NCBI GenBank assembly: GCA_023145965.1
Contig: JAGLDC010000041.1
Span: 1 to 40,183, forward strand
Reading direction: 5' to 3'
Length of the DNA stretch: 40,183 nt
DNA from: a bacterium
GTDB lineage: Bacteria; UBP14; UBA6098
Shown here: positions 14,553 to 23,262 of the stretch, one piece after another
Position numbering within the stretch: the first letter of the stretch is position 1
Layout of the letters: every line of letters begins with the position of its first letter
Made by a program: the position numbers and the translations under genes
Notes under the pieces: model-generated
Databases searched by the model: none
What the model was told of the DNA's origin: nothing
Seen by the model: the letters and a program-made list of their open reading frames with translations, nothing else

Positions 14553-16049
14553 TTACCCAAACCTCCATTCTGCAGTTTTAAGAGGCGTGACGAAATCTAT
14601 CATGTAACGAAGGGCATCCATTGTGTGATCGTGAACGTTGTCTTTAAGGGGAAGCTCTCCGATTGGCTTGCCATTTTTATCCATAGGGTAAGTATAACTC
14701 TGGAAATCGTCGATAAGGCGCTTGCAACGTGGGTCGATTTCCAGATCGACCTGTCCACTTGCCGAAAGTAACTTTGCGCGCACCGCGTTAACCCCTTGAA
14801 GTATCGGAGAACGGACGACAGCCGTCCTGGTAATGCCCATACCGGTTATCGAAGAAAGCGAAGATTCCCCTCCGGCCTCTTGCCTCGATTGAAGACCTTC
14901 AGCACCTGAGATTATCCTCTCTACTCGCGAATACGGCACTCTCGCTTGGAAACTTCGCCCAGGAAGCGGTACCGCATCGCCAATAATTGCTGCAGCAATA
15001 CTTTCCAATCTAAGATGCTGTTCGACAAGCTCATCGAAGATCACCCACCTACCCTTTGGCGATAATTGTGCCCATATTACAGCCGATGGGTGAGTCCAGC
15101 CAAAGTCTATACCAATGAACACAGGCCAATCATTCTTTATTTGCCAATGTTTTCCGAGGATATTTATCTGCGGAGAAAAATCTTCGTAAACACAAAAACC
15201 ATCGTCCTCGAAACTAGCCTCGAACTGTTGGCGAAAATAACGCGAGTCCATCTGTCTTCGAGCACGTTCTATCTCAACATTATTTATTAATGGATTCTCG
15301 CTCGTTTTTGCTGTAAAAAATTCCGCATCAGCATCCCCAGCCCAACTTTGGACAAGATTCCAAACCCAGTTTTTTCCGCGTGGTGTTGTTGATAAAAATC
15401 CCGGCCCGCCTGTCGATATTGTTCTTGCGACAAGAACCTCCCACACCCTTTTAGGAAGCTGTGCCGCCTCATCCAGGTGGAACCAATCGAGAGTGAGGCC
15501 CATAAGCCGATCAGGGTTATCTGCGCTGCGAAAAAGTATCTTACTTCCGTTGTCGAGCAACATATCTCCAATAGAGGCGTTCCACTTTGCAATTCTGCCT
15601 TCGGCGAGTTCGGCATACTGCGGAACGAGGACATCGCGAGCCATACCTGTCGTCGGTGCCACTGCAGCTCCGGTTGTTGGAAGTAGCAGCGCTCTTTTAA
15701 GGCCTTTCAGCGCACCACTGAAAGTTTTGCCGCTGCGCACACCTCCTATAAAGGCAGTGAATCGAGCCTTCGACTCGACAAATTTCTCTTGACATGGGAA
15801 AAGTTTGGGCGATATTACACATTTATGTGCATTATTTACAAATTCAGGTATCTCACCTATTTTTTTGAGAAGATCGGTGGCATCTTTTAATTCTTTAACT
15901 TTAAAATCGGGATTAGCGATTATTTTATCTATTCTTTCAATCACTGCGTTTTCTGGGTTTATGTGGTTTTGCTCTGTTGTGGGCACTTCGTTTTTTAAGG
16001 TAAATTTAAGAGCAGAACTATTTTTCTTAGGTTTTATTTTTTCGGACAT
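14553..16049 (-). CDS. Phage terminase large subunit
   Basis: A 498-aa packaging motor and nuclease. Walker A is GGVRSGKT (about residue 102-109), Walker B with the catalytic Glu is LDWFHLDEAAQ, and the coupling motif is FLSTTPRGKNW. The RNase H-like nuclease is marked by FIGIDFGWTHPSAVIW and the late HDHTMDALRYMID acidic motif. About 80 residues before the ATPase (with KVKELKDATDLLKK) are an extra helical N-terminus. No separate small terminase is present upstream, where the next gene is divergent hypF. AAAGGAATAT precedes the ATG. The portal start is 149 bases downstream. Confidence 0.93.
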   Translation of the reverse strand: MSEKIKPKKNSSALKFTLKNEVPTTEQNHINPENAVIERIDKIIANPDFKVKELKDATDLLKKIGEIPEFVNNAHKCVISPKLFPCQEKFVESKARFTAFIGGVRSGKTFSGALKGLKRALLLPTTGAAVAPTTGMARDVLVPQYAELAEGRIAKWNASIGDMLLDNGSKILFRSADNPDRLMGLTLDWFHLDEAAQLPKRVWEVLVARTISTGGPGFLSTTPRGKNWVWNLVQSWAGDADAEFFTAKTSENPLINNVEIERARRQMDSRYFRQQFEASFEDDGFCVYEDFSPQINILGKHWQIKNDWPVFIGIDFGWTHPSAVIWAQLSPKGRWVIFDELVEQHLRLESIAAAIIGDAVPLPGRSFQARVPYSRVERIISGAEGLQSRQEAGGESSLSSITGMGITRTAVVRSPILQGVNAVRAKLLSASGQVDLEIDPRCKRLIDDFQSYTYPMDKNGKPIGELPLKDNVHDHTMDALRYMIDFVTPLKTAEWRFG

Positions 16050-16299
16050 ATATTCCTTTGCGTATATTTATATTTCGCTTTGCCGTGTAATTATATTCGT
16101 GTTTCCATTTTTTCAAGAGGTTTTTTTGAGTTTCAATGTAAATTTTATTCCTCTTACCGGCCGGGCATATTCTTTGTTATTTTTTCAATTAGAAATTCCG
16201 GTTACATGGGATTCTCTCGGGATTTCTCTGATATTCACTTCCAAAACTGGAGTGTTGCAATCCTTCTTTCCTTGTTAGGGATTTTATGCCTAATAAGCA

Positions 16300-16328
16300 T
16301 TGCTTTTGGCTTTCGCTGTCGATATTAT
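16300..16328 (+). promoter_or_regulatory. Predicted promoter of hypF, giving a leaderless mRNA
   Basis: TTGCTT (16300-16305), 17 bases, TATTAT (16323-16328). Transcription would begin at or next to ATG 16335, and no Shine-Dalgarno sequence is present. The remaining divergent gap 16050-16299 is AT-rich with no supported gene, although the hypF frame happens to stay open back to 16080. Confidence 0.5.
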
Positions 16329-16334
16329 GCAAAC

Positions 16335-18599
16335 ATGAAAGCGGCACAGCTGAAAATTTGTGGCATAGTTCAGGGAGTGGGTTTTAGGCCGGCGGTTTAT
16401 AGATATGCGGTTGCGCTCAATTTAAAGGGTTTTGTTCGTAACGACAGCCAAGGTGTTTTTATACATGCCGAAGGCAAGCGATTGGGTGAGTTCATTCTTG
16501 GAATTGAGAAGAATCTCCCGCCAAGTGCACAAATAAATGATTTTCAAGTTCTACCGGTCAAGCCGATCGGCTATAGAGGATTTGAGATTATTTCTAGCGA
16601 AAACATGGGTGGTATTCCTACTGCTATAACCCCGGATCTAGCCACCTGCTCTGATTGTGCGCGAGAGCTGTTCGACCCACAAGACCGGCGCTATCTTTAT
16701 CCATTCATCAATTGCACTAATTGCGGACCTCGATATAGTATCGTCCAGAGAATACCATACGACAGGCCAAACACGACAATGTCCATATTTCATATGTGCG
16801 AAGATTGTAGTGCTGAATATAAGAATCCTATCGATCGTCGCTTTCACGCCCAGCCCGATGCTTGCGCTACATGCGGACCGCAATATACACTTCTCGATAG
16901 CGATGGTAAAATGATTGAGTCGAAAGACCCAATAGCTTTTGCGGCAAAAGCTATCGAAAGCGGCAGTATAATCGCAGTAAAAGGTATCGGCGGTTTCCAT
17001 CTTATGGCGAATGCCTTCGACAAATCGGTAGTAGCAAAGCTTCGTTTACGTAAAAACCGCCCAAATAAACCATTTGCTATTATGGCACGCGATTTAGACG
17101 CTGTTGGGCTTCAATGCAATATATCTGAGGACGAGGCTGAAGAGTTAAAGTCTCCTCGTGCACCGATTGTGTTATTAAAAAAAAAGATAGACTGCACCTT
17201 GCCGGAATCCATTGCGCCCGATCTCGACAGAATAGGCATATTCTTGCCCTACGCACCGGTTCATTATCTTCTTTTTAATTCTATGTCTATCGACGCGATA
17301 ATCGCCACCAGTGGCAATCGCCGTGATGAGCCGATTATATGCGACAACAACGAGGCAGTTTCCAACCTCGATAATATTGCCGACATGTTTCTGGTTCACA
17401 ATAGAGATATCGTAGGACGCTCCGATGATTCTCTCGGTTTCGTTTTCAAGGGGGATTATATTGTTATTCGAAGAAGCAGAGGCTATGTGCCGAAAGCCAT
17501 CAAACTTCCTGTTGAAGGTCCTTCGGTCCTCGCTGTCGGCGCAGACCTTAAAGGCACTTTTTGTTTAACTCGCGGAAATGAGGCTTTTCTATCACCATAT
17601 CTGGGTGATTTGCAGGGCGCGAAATCCAGTGAATATTTCGATGAAGTCCTAGCTCGCTACCTCGAATGGCTCGATATCCAACCCGAGGTCATCATCAGCG
17701 ATCTTCACCCCGATTATGTTTCAACTATCAAAGGCGAAAAACTTGCGCGTCAATTGAGCTTACCCTTCCTTCAAATACAGCATCATTATGCACACATCCT
17801 GTCGGCTATTGCAGAGCACCAACTGGCTGATAGGCCGATTCTGGGGATTGCGCTCGATGGCTACGGTTATGGTGCGGACGGCACTATCTGGGGGGGCGAA
17901 TTTCTCATTTCTGATTACAACGATTTTTCTCGTGTTTGTCATATAACATGTGTCCCACAACCTGGAGGCGACCGCGCTGCTGTCGATGTTCGTCGAATGG
18001 CACTTTCATGGCTGCAAAAAGCCTTCGGAGATTGTGCTCTCGATTATACAGACCAACTATTTAAACCAAAAATCGAAAACGGCTCGACCATTCTCGAATT
18101 AATCCGTCAAAACAGACCACCACTTACCTCAAGTGCTGGTCGCCTTTTCGATTCCATATCCGCTATTTCTGGTGTTTGTAGCTATAATTCATTCGAGGGC
18201 GAGTGCCCTCAAAAACTGATGGCCGCCTTCGACTCATCAATCGATGGAGCTTACGAATTCGGTTTCGATGGTAAGTCAATAGACCCCTCGACTGCTGTAA
18301 TCTCAGCGACAAAAGACGCGATAAAGAATGAATCTCCTTCGCTAATATCAACGCGTTTCCATCGAGGATTTGCTAACGCTCTGGTTTTGGCATCGATAAC
18401 TATTTGTCGCGAGCATTCCATTAAAAAAGTTATCTTAACCGGAGGAGTTTTCCAGAATATTGTGCTTTTAGGATTAGTAGCTGAAGGCCTTCGAGAAAAT
18501 GGACTCGAACCTCACTGGAACAAGCAAATCCCACCCGGAGATGCCGGATTGGCAATTGGCCAAGCGCTTTATGGTCTTAAAAAGTTAAGCATTGATTAA
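16335..18599 (+). CDS. hypF: Carbamoyltransferase HypF, [NiFe]-hydrogenase maturation
   Basis: A 754-aa protein that makes the cyanide ligands of the hydrogenase iron with HypE. Domains in order: acylphosphatase (1-90, with GIVQGVGFRPAVYR), two zinc fingers (C105/C108/C127/C130 and C155/C158/C177/C180), a YrdC-like carbamoyl-adenylate domain (about 195-380, with AVKGIGGFHLM and RKNRPNKPFAIMARD), and a Kae1-like carbamoyltransferase domain (with IQHHYAHILS and GIALDGYGYGADG). Start ATG 16335 matches the normal start of the family. No other hyp or hydrogenase genes are in the window. Its stop overlaps the convergent gene by 4 bases. Confidence 0.93.
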   Translation: MKAAQLKICGIVQGVGFRPAVYRYAVALNLKGFVRNDSQGVFIHAEGKRLGEFILGIEKNLPPSAQINDFQVLPVKPIGYRGFEIISSENMGGIPTAITPDLATCSDCARELFDPQDRRYLYPFINCTNCGPRYSIVQRIPYDRPNTTMSIFHMCEDCSAEYKNPIDRRFHAQPDACATCGPQYTLLDSDGKMIESKDPIAFAAKAIESGSIIAVKGIGGFHLMANAFDKSVVAKLRLRKNRPNKPFAIMARDLDAVGLQCNISEDEAEELKSPRAPIVLLKKKIDCTLPESIAPDLDRIGIFLPYAPVHYLLFNSMSIDAIIATSGNRRDEPIICDNNEAVSNLDNIADMFLVHNRDIVGRSDDSLGFVFKGDYIVIRRSRGYVPKAIKLPVEGPSVLAVGADLKGTFCLTRGNEAFLSPYLGDLQGAKSSEYFDEVLARYLEWLDIQPEVIISDLHPDYVSTIKGEKLARQLSLPFLQIQHHYAHILSAIAEHQLADRPILGIALDGYGYGADGTIWGGEFLISDYNDFSRVCHITCVPQPGGDRAAVDVRRMALSWLQKAFGDCALDYTDQLFKPKIENGSTILELIRQNRPPLTSSAGRLFDSISAISGVCSYNSFEGECPQKLMAAFDSSIDGAYEFGFDGKSIDPSTAVISATKDAIKNESPSLISTRFHRGFANALVLASITICREHSIKKVILTGGVFQNIVLLGLVAEGLRENGLEPHWNKQIPPGDAGLAIGQALYGLKKLSID

Positions 18600-19471
18600 T
18601 CCTCCGGCCAGACCAGATTGAGAAGTGACACTCTCGATGGCGTGCCAAAAATTGAAAGCAAAGCGTTTTTACCATCGGAAGACCAAGCAATATCTAGTAT
18701 TAAGCTGCAGTTTTTCGGCTTAATTCGAAGTGAATCGCCATTGTCGATAATAATCAGCTCGTTAGCATCGATAATAAAATCGAGATCGGAGTCGGGAATT
18801 ATCCCGATCATAAAATTCCCATCGGTCAAGTCTAATTCCATCGGTGAATCTTTTTGGAAAATCGCTTGATAGCATGGACCCGTGGTATCACTCGGCGGTG
18901 CGCCAATAGGAAATCTTGTGCCAAAAGGCAAAGGTCTCTCCGTTTGAATCGCCATGGAATCAAAAGTCTGGTAGAACCTTACCGGCGTTTTCTCAGAACG
19001 AAAGCATAGTGCAAACCAAAGAGTATCTGTCTCGCAATCCCATGAAACGAGACCTGGAATAGTCCCCGATGGCAAGTTCACCTGTTCACTCTTACCCCTT
19101 TCGGGACAAAGCTCTATCCCTAAATTATCCCAGAATAAAGTATCTAAAACCAAAATCGAGCAAAGAACATAATTCACGGAATCGACAGTGCCGCAGGCTA
19201 TATCCCTAACCCCAGCAGGGATAATCGTCCGTTTGAATAGTCTATTCCACTCGACGAGACGCGCCAGATGTCGATTATTCGGTGGAATCTCTATCCACAC
19301 TGCGGTGGATTCGCCAGGATACCATTGAAGCCTGTTTGCCCAACCCAATCCTAGGTCAGATATATCTCGAATAAGATATCCTGCAGGCAGGTGGGCAGAT
19401 ACGTGAAACGGAGCAATTAATATTCCGAGAATTAATATCGATAAAAAATTGTTCTTTATTGTTAAAACCAT
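18596..19471 (-). CDS. Secreted protein of unknown function, possibly beta-propeller-like
   Basis: A 291-aa protein with a signal peptide (ILILGILIAPFHVSA, cleavage near 26). The rest is beta-rich with spaced W/D motifs such as SWDCETDTLWFAL and LDIAWSSDGKNALLSI, which suggest WD40/TolB-like blades, but too few are clear to assign a family. There are six or so cysteines, perhaps disulfide-bonded outside the cytoplasm. It overlaps the upstream YdjM-like gene by 10 bases and should be translated with it. No sorting domain or lipobox is seen. Confidence 0.7.
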   Translation of the reverse strand: MVLTIKNNFLSILILGILIAPFHVSAHLPAGYLIRDISDLGLGWANRLQWYPGESTAVWIEIPPNNRHLARLVEWNRLFKRTIIPAGVRDIACGTVDSVNYVLCSILVLDTLFWDNLGIELCPERGKSEQVNLPSGTIPGLVSWDCETDTLWFALCFRSEKTPVRFYQTFDSMAIQTERPLPFGTRFPIGAPPSDTTGPCYQAIFQKDSPMELDLTDGNFMIGIIPDSDLDFIIDANELIIIDNGDSLRIKPKNCSLILDIAWSSDGKNALLSIFGTPSRVSLLNLVWPED

Positions 19472-20397
19472 CTCGGCTCACCTGAAATACGGCCTTCTTT
19501 TAGCGGAAAATATAATACTAATCCCCCTGCTTGTCCAATATTTCCTGAATATCTCAAATCCGAAAGCAGAAGCACATCGTCGCGCCTTTTTATCACAGGC
19601 AAACGCGAACGCTCGACATAGGTCCTTGAGAGTTCGAAAGAGATTATATCATCGAAAAAATCATCACCCTCATCAAGAAGATCATATACACCTTGAAATT
19701 CGATTTCTCTAGAAAAAGCTGATGCCGCAAAACTCTTGGCCGAATCCCCCTCGACAGTAACAACCCGATAAAGCGTAGGATTAAACCAAAAAACTAATTT
19801 CTCTGTATTAACATAAGAGTAAACCTGCTCCGGTTGACCAAAACTCTTAATCACTTTATTCTTAGAAGCTATTTTGGAGTGTATTCTTAAAGCTGAATAG
19901 GCGGATAACGCAATCAAAAAGAAGATTATAACTCTCCTCCGAGTCCTTGGTTTAAATGTAATAACCAAAACCACAACAAACATGAGGACTATTAGTATAG
20001 GATCGACAATAGGAAATAGATTGGCCGAAAATGGCGTTTTCGAAAACGGCCATAGCAGCTGTGTGCCATAGCTCGTTATCCAGTCCATGGTATCGTGAAC
20101 AAACACCATCAAAGAAAACCAAAACCACAGTTTTAAAAAAGGAAGCTGCTTTTTCGAGAAAAAATAAGCCAATAGAGCCGCAATAATCCCAAAAAATGGT
20201 ATAAAGATAATCGAGTGGGTGAAACCGCGATGGTATTTCAAGTATGTTTCCGCACCACCTAACATCAGCGCAATATCTATATCCGGGGCATTCGCAGCAA
20301 ACAGACTCACAACAAAAAAAACCTTGTTTCTTGAAAGGGTATTCTGAGTGGAGTCTCGGATTACAATCCCGGATAATGTATGAGCGATGTTATCCAT
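19462..20397 (-). CDS. YdjM-like membrane-bound metal-dependent hydrolase (DUF457)
   Basis: A 311-aa inner-membrane protein of the LexA-binding, YdjM/DUF457 family. The N-terminal half carries the conserved metal-binding pattern MDNIAHTLSG, NAPDID, YHRGFTHS and FVHDTMDWIT, with four or so transmembrane segments up to about residue 170. The C-terminal half is a soluble, beta-rich extension. The family is predicted to be metal-dependent hydrolases, but the substrate is unknown. A TATGAT lies 8 bases upstream of the ATG on the minus strand, so it may be weakly led or leaderless. Confidence 0.85.
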   Translation of the reverse strand: MDNIAHTLSGIVIRDSTQNTLSRNKVFFVVSLFAANAPDIDIALMLGGAETYLKYHRGFTHSIIFIPFFGIIAALLAYFFSKKQLPFLKLWFWFSLMVFVHDTMDWITSYGTQLLWPFSKTPFSANLFPIVDPILIVLMFVVVLVITFKPRTRRRVIIFFLIALSAYSALRIHSKIASKNKVIKSFGQPEQVYSYVNTEKLVFWFNPTLYRVVTVEGDSAKSFAASAFSREIEFQGVYDLLDEGDDFFDDIISFELSRTYVERSRLPVIKRRDDVLLLSDLRYSGNIGQAGGLVLYFPLKEGRISGEPRWF

Positions 20398-20735
20398 ATT
20401 GAGTTATCATATGCAATAATTGGGCCTAAATAAAGGGCAATGTTATTCCAAAAAACTCGAGTTCTAATATAAATAGTGCCCAATACCGTTTTAAGTTAAA
20501 ATTGATATGTTAAAAATAAGTAACTGTCAAATCCATTACTTGCATATCAAGCGCAAGTTTACCTAAAAAATAAAACGAATAATTCAAAGTTTGAAAAGGC
20601 TGTATGATTTCTTCATACAAACAAATATAAATTATTATGTTAGCTTTTGGATAATACAAACACATGAAATATGGTTTTACATATAAGTGAGAAATTCCAT
20701 ATGTGTTTACAGCTAGGTAGCTATTAAATTATATA

Positions 20736-20763
20736 TTGACATATCGAGAAACAGAGATATATT
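20736..20763 (+). promoter_or_regulatory. rpmH promoter
   Basis: TTGACA (20736-20741), 16 bases, TATATT (20758-20763). The leader is about 30 bases with AAAGGA (20791-20796) before ATG 20803. The divergent gap 20398-20735 is AT-rich and holds short inverted repeats (TGTATGA 20601-20607 with TCATACA 20613-20619; ATTGGGC 20419-20425 with GCCCAAT 20478-20484). I see no cluster of DnaA boxes and no gene. Confidence 0.7.
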
Positions 20764-20802
20764 TTCGAATTCATATATATAGATAATCCGAAAGGAATTG
20801 AT

Positions 20803-20964
20803 ATGCGCATAACGAAAAAGAGTGTTAAAAAACGTCTGAGAAAACACGGATTCAGGTCCAGAATGGCATCGCACAACGGTCGAGATATTCTTTCAAGAAG
20901 ACGCAAAAAGGGCCGCCATAGGCTTTGCGTCGAAGTTACTACCAAGGGCGAGAAAAAACAATAA
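20803..20964 (+). CDS. rpmH: Ribosomal protein bL34
   Basis: A very basic 53-aa protein translated directly from the sequence. It carries the L34 signature [20 protein letters not shown] followed by [13 protein letters not shown]. It has a C-terminal tail about 8 residues longer than the E. coli protein, and the usual first residues are replaced by MRITKKS. L34 lies in the large ribosomal subunit near the 23S rRNA core. It begins the classic rpmH-rnpA-yidD-yidC-mnmE cluster. Its RBS AAAGGA is well placed. Confidence 0.93.
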   Translation: MRITKKSVKKRLRKHGFRSRMASHNGRDILSRRRKKGRHRLCVEVTTKGEKKQ

Positions 20965-20966
20965 AA

Positions 20967-21299
20967 GTGGCCTTGCCACTCAAATTTCGACTTAAAGGCC
21001 GCAGAGCCTTTGATGAGTTTCGTGGCAATGCGCTTGTTTATTTTCAAAGAAATATTGTTTTAAAAGTCGTCGATTGTAAAGATAACATGGCTTTTGGTTT
21101 TGTAATTCCAAAACGCGTGGGCAAAGCTGTTAAAAGAAATAGAATCCGCCGGGTTTTAAGCGAGTGGATCAGAATCAACATTGGTATGTTCCCCTCAAAT
21201 AAGCATTATCTTATTATAATACGACATGGCAAAAGAAGTTCAAAAAAAATAATCAAAGAGATTTGTGAGCTTGCCAAGAGAGTTACCGATGCCGGTTAA
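20967..21299 (+). CDS. rnpA: RNase P protein component
   Basis: A 110-aa basic protein that binds the RNase P RNA and helps process tRNA 5' ends. The RNR motif is present as [14 protein letters not shown], with [16 protein letters not shown] before it. I chose GTG 20967, 2 bases after the rpmH stop, since the residues from there ([15 protein letters not shown]) match the normal N-terminus. The frame is open to a TTG at 20925 within rpmH, so an overlapping start cannot be excluded. The 3' end overlaps yidD by 11 bases. Confidence 0.88.
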   Translation: MALPLKFRLKGRRAFDEFRGNALVYFQRNIVLKVVDCKDNMAFGFVIPKRVGKAVKRNRIRRVLSEWIRINIGMFPSNKHYLIIIRHGKRSSKKIIKEICELAKRVTDAG

Positions 21300-21537
21300 G
21301 ATTACCCAAATAATCAAATGGCCGTTTCTCGGCCTTATTAAGATATACCAGATGTCTATAGGGCGGGTTATACCTAACTCCTGCAGGTTTTATCCAAGCT
21401 GCAGTCAATATGCCTATGAAGCCATAGAAAGCCACGGCATCTTTAAAGGCGCTTGGCTATCCCTTAGGCGATTGAGTCGTTGTCATCCTTTCAATATCGG
21501 CGGATTCGATCCGGTTCCGCCCGTTCGGGGGAAATAA
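21289..21537 (+). CDS. yidD: Membrane protein insertion efficiency factor YidD
   Basis: An 82-aa protein of the YidD (DUF37) family, with amphipathic N-terminal helix [19 protein letters not shown] and the hallmark [20 protein letters not shown] cysteine motif (about 31-50), and a late [13 protein letters not shown]. It is thought to help YidC-dependent membrane protein insertion. ATG 21289 is chosen over ORF extension to 21265, matching the family. Its stop overlaps the yidC start by one base (TAATG). Confidence 0.92.
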   Translation: MPVKITQIIKWPFLGLIKIYQMSIGRVIPNSCRFYPSCSQYAYEAIESHGIFKGAWLSLRRLSRCHPFNIGGFDPVPPVRGK

Positions 21538-23261
21538 TGGACAAAAGAACTATAATTGGAATAATAGTAATAGCGGCAATTTTAATACTCATGCCCTATT
21601 ACACTAAGCTTGTAGGAAATAAATCCGAAACCCAACTTGAATCCGATTCTCTCGCTACTGCGGAAACTGATATCACCCGCTCAAACGAAAATGCAATTAT
21701 CCATTCGGAAGGTCTCACAGAAACCGAGATTTCCCCTAGCGGAGATACAACTCTTGCTGAACACAGTCTTGGTGCAGAGAAAGACAATACGTTTTATCCC
21801 GATACAATTCCTGAGAAAATAATATTTGTCCAGACAAAGTATTATAATTGCGAAATCACCTCTAGAGGTGGTGATTTCATTTCATTTTTGAGCAGAGAAT
21901 ATCCCGATGTCTCTGGCGAACCGATGAATTTCTGCCACAGCGAGATCGAAGGCCCAACCTTCGAGATAATCGGTTTCAGGGGCAAAGAATCAATTACGTC
22001 CGCAAGCCTTAGTTTTGTATCCGATATCGATTCATTGATACTAACGGAAATTGAAAACGAGGGCGCAATTACTCTCGTTGCATCACTTCCCGAAGGAGGG
22101 ATTCTCCAGAGAAGATATCATTTCCGATATGATGATTATTCATTCGACCACACCGTGTTATATGCTGGAGACAGCACCTTAGCACCACTCGACGAAACCA
22201 TCCTTTGGTGGCGCAAGGGCCTAGAGCCTTCGGACCCTGCAGTTAAAACCAATGTCTCGACAAGCTATCGCGCTGGTTATATGATGGGAAACGATTACAC
22301 TAGCGAGAAGTTCGGGAAAAGCGATATTCCACGCTTTTCCTATGATGGTTCTACAAAATTTGTAGCTACTCTAAACAAGTATTTCGCGGTCGTCATAGCC
22401 CCACAAGAAGGAGAAGCCGCTGGTGTTCGCTGCGATGGGGTTTGGTATTCATCCGATAAATTTGATGGTGCAGATAGACAAATCCCCGTTATTGGGGTTG
22501 GACTTAGCATGTTCGGCAGTGATGTCCCATATACCAGACATGATTTAATATATATCGGTCCTCGTGATCTGAAAACACTGCGACAATATGGCAGAGATTT
22601 TGAGAAAACCGTGGACCTCGGTTGGTCATGGCTCGCGCCTATCACTAAGTTCTTCATTTGGATATTTGATTTATTATTCGTGTTCCTTCGGAATTATGGC
22701 ATAGTTATTATTGTGTTCAGTATTCTCATTAAATTTGCACTTTATCCATTATCACGCAAACAAATGGAAAGTATGAAGAAAATGAAGGATCTCGAACCAA
22801 AAATGTCCGAACTTAGGGAAAAGTATTCTACCGACGTCAAGAAACTCAACGAAGAAACGATGAAACTATACCAAAAAGAGAAAATAAATCCTCTTGGCGG
22901 ATGCCTTCCCCTCTTACCACAAATGCCAATTTTCTTTGCTCTTTTTGCCATGCTGAGAAATTCGTTTGCACTTCGTGGAGCACCATTTGCCCTTTGGATA
23001 CAGGACCTTTCTGCAAAAGACCCTTATTATGTTCTGCCAATTCTAATGGCTGGTACAATGTTCCTTCAGCAAAAAATGACTGTAAAAGACCCTAAACAGA
23101 AGGCTATGGTTTATATGATGCCGCTTCTGTTCCTGTTCATGTTTAGAAACATGCCTTCGGGATTGGTTCTGTATTGGCTCTGTTTCAATGTTTTCTCACT
23201 TGCTCAAACCCTGTGGGTGGAGTATAAATCCAATCGTAAAAACGCTTTAATCAAAGCATAA
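21537..23261 (+). CDS. yidC: Membrane protein insertase YidC
   Basis: A 574-aa insertase. There is an N-terminal transmembrane segment (RTIIGIIVIAAILILMPYY), a low-complexity linker rich in Ser/Thr/Glu (about 25-85), a large periplasmic beta-supersandwich domain typical of Gram-negative YidC (about 90-360), and the conserved five-helix core (about 365-560) with NYGIVIIVFSILIKFALYPL, the C1 coiled coil (KQMESMKKMKDLEPKMSELR) and GGCLPLLPQMPIFFALF. The periplasmic domain itself supports a diderm cell. RBS GGGGG lies 7 bases before ATG, overlapping the yidD stop. Confidence 0.95.
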   Translation: MDKRTIIGIIVIAAILILMPYYTKLVGNKSETQLESDSLATAETDITRSNENAIIHSEGLTETEISPSGDTTLAEHSLGAEKDNTFYPDTIPEKIIFVQTKYYNCEITSRGGDFISFLSREYPDVSGEPMNFCHSEIEGPTFEIIGFRGKESITSASLSFVSDIDSLILTEIENEGAITLVASLPEGGILQRRYHFRYDDYSFDHTVLYAGDSTLAPLDETILWWRKGLEPSDPAVKTNVSTSYRAGYMMGNDYTSEKFGKSDIPRFSYDGSTKFVATLNKYFAVVIAPQEGEAAGVRCDGVWYSSDKFDGADRQIPVIGVGLSMFGSDVPYTRHDLIYIGPRDLKTLRQYGRDFEKTVDLGWSWLAPITKFFIWIFDLLFVFLRNYGIVIIVFSILIKFALYPLSRKQMESMKKMKDLEPKMSELREKYSTDVKKLNEETMKLYQKEKINPLGGCLPLLPQMPIFFALFAMLRNSFALRGAPFALWIQDLSAKDPYYVLPILMAGTMFLQQKMTVKDPKQKAMVYMMPLLFLFMFRNMPSGLVLYWLCFNVFSLAQTLWVEYKSNRKNALIKA

Positions 23262-23262
23262 A

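Larger units (their letters stand above)
6543..16049 (-). mobile_element. Compact phage-derived capsid cassette (prophage remnant, GTA-like or tail-less)
   Basis: Twelve co-oriented genes run from terminase (16049) to a lytic transglycosylase (6543). The order is: large terminase, portal, coiled-coil scaffold, major capsid protein, two connector/completion-like proteins, three secreted proteins, two small membrane proteins, and lysozyme-like protein. Nearly every gene has a strong Shine-Dalgarno sequence and intervals are short, except around the capsid gene and before the transglycosylase. I see no integrase, repressor, replication, tail tube, tape measure, baseplate hub or separate head protease, and no convincing att repeats. 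The boundaries given are those of the genes. It may be a decayed prophage, a gene transfer agent or a deliberately reduced particle. Confidence 0.75.

Noticed and set aside
15805-16278. 157-codon plus-strand frame opposite the terminase start
   Set aside because: It is the antisense shadow of the terminase N-terminus and promoter region, with no RBS or family resemblance.
16080-16334. Upstream extension of hypF encoding a hydrophobic stretch
   Set aside because: HypF family proteins begin with the acylphosphatase domain at ATG 16335. The extension lacks an RBS and covers the predicted promoter.
6252-16334. Phage attachment sites flanking the capsid cassette
   Set aside because: I found no convincing direct repeat at the two ends and no integrase, so no att sites are called.
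20398-20802. Possible replication origin upstream of rpmH
   Set aside because: The rpmH cluster is often next to dnaA/oriC, but no dnaA is adjacent and only a single TTATCCATA-like match is present at the edge of the neighbouring gene.
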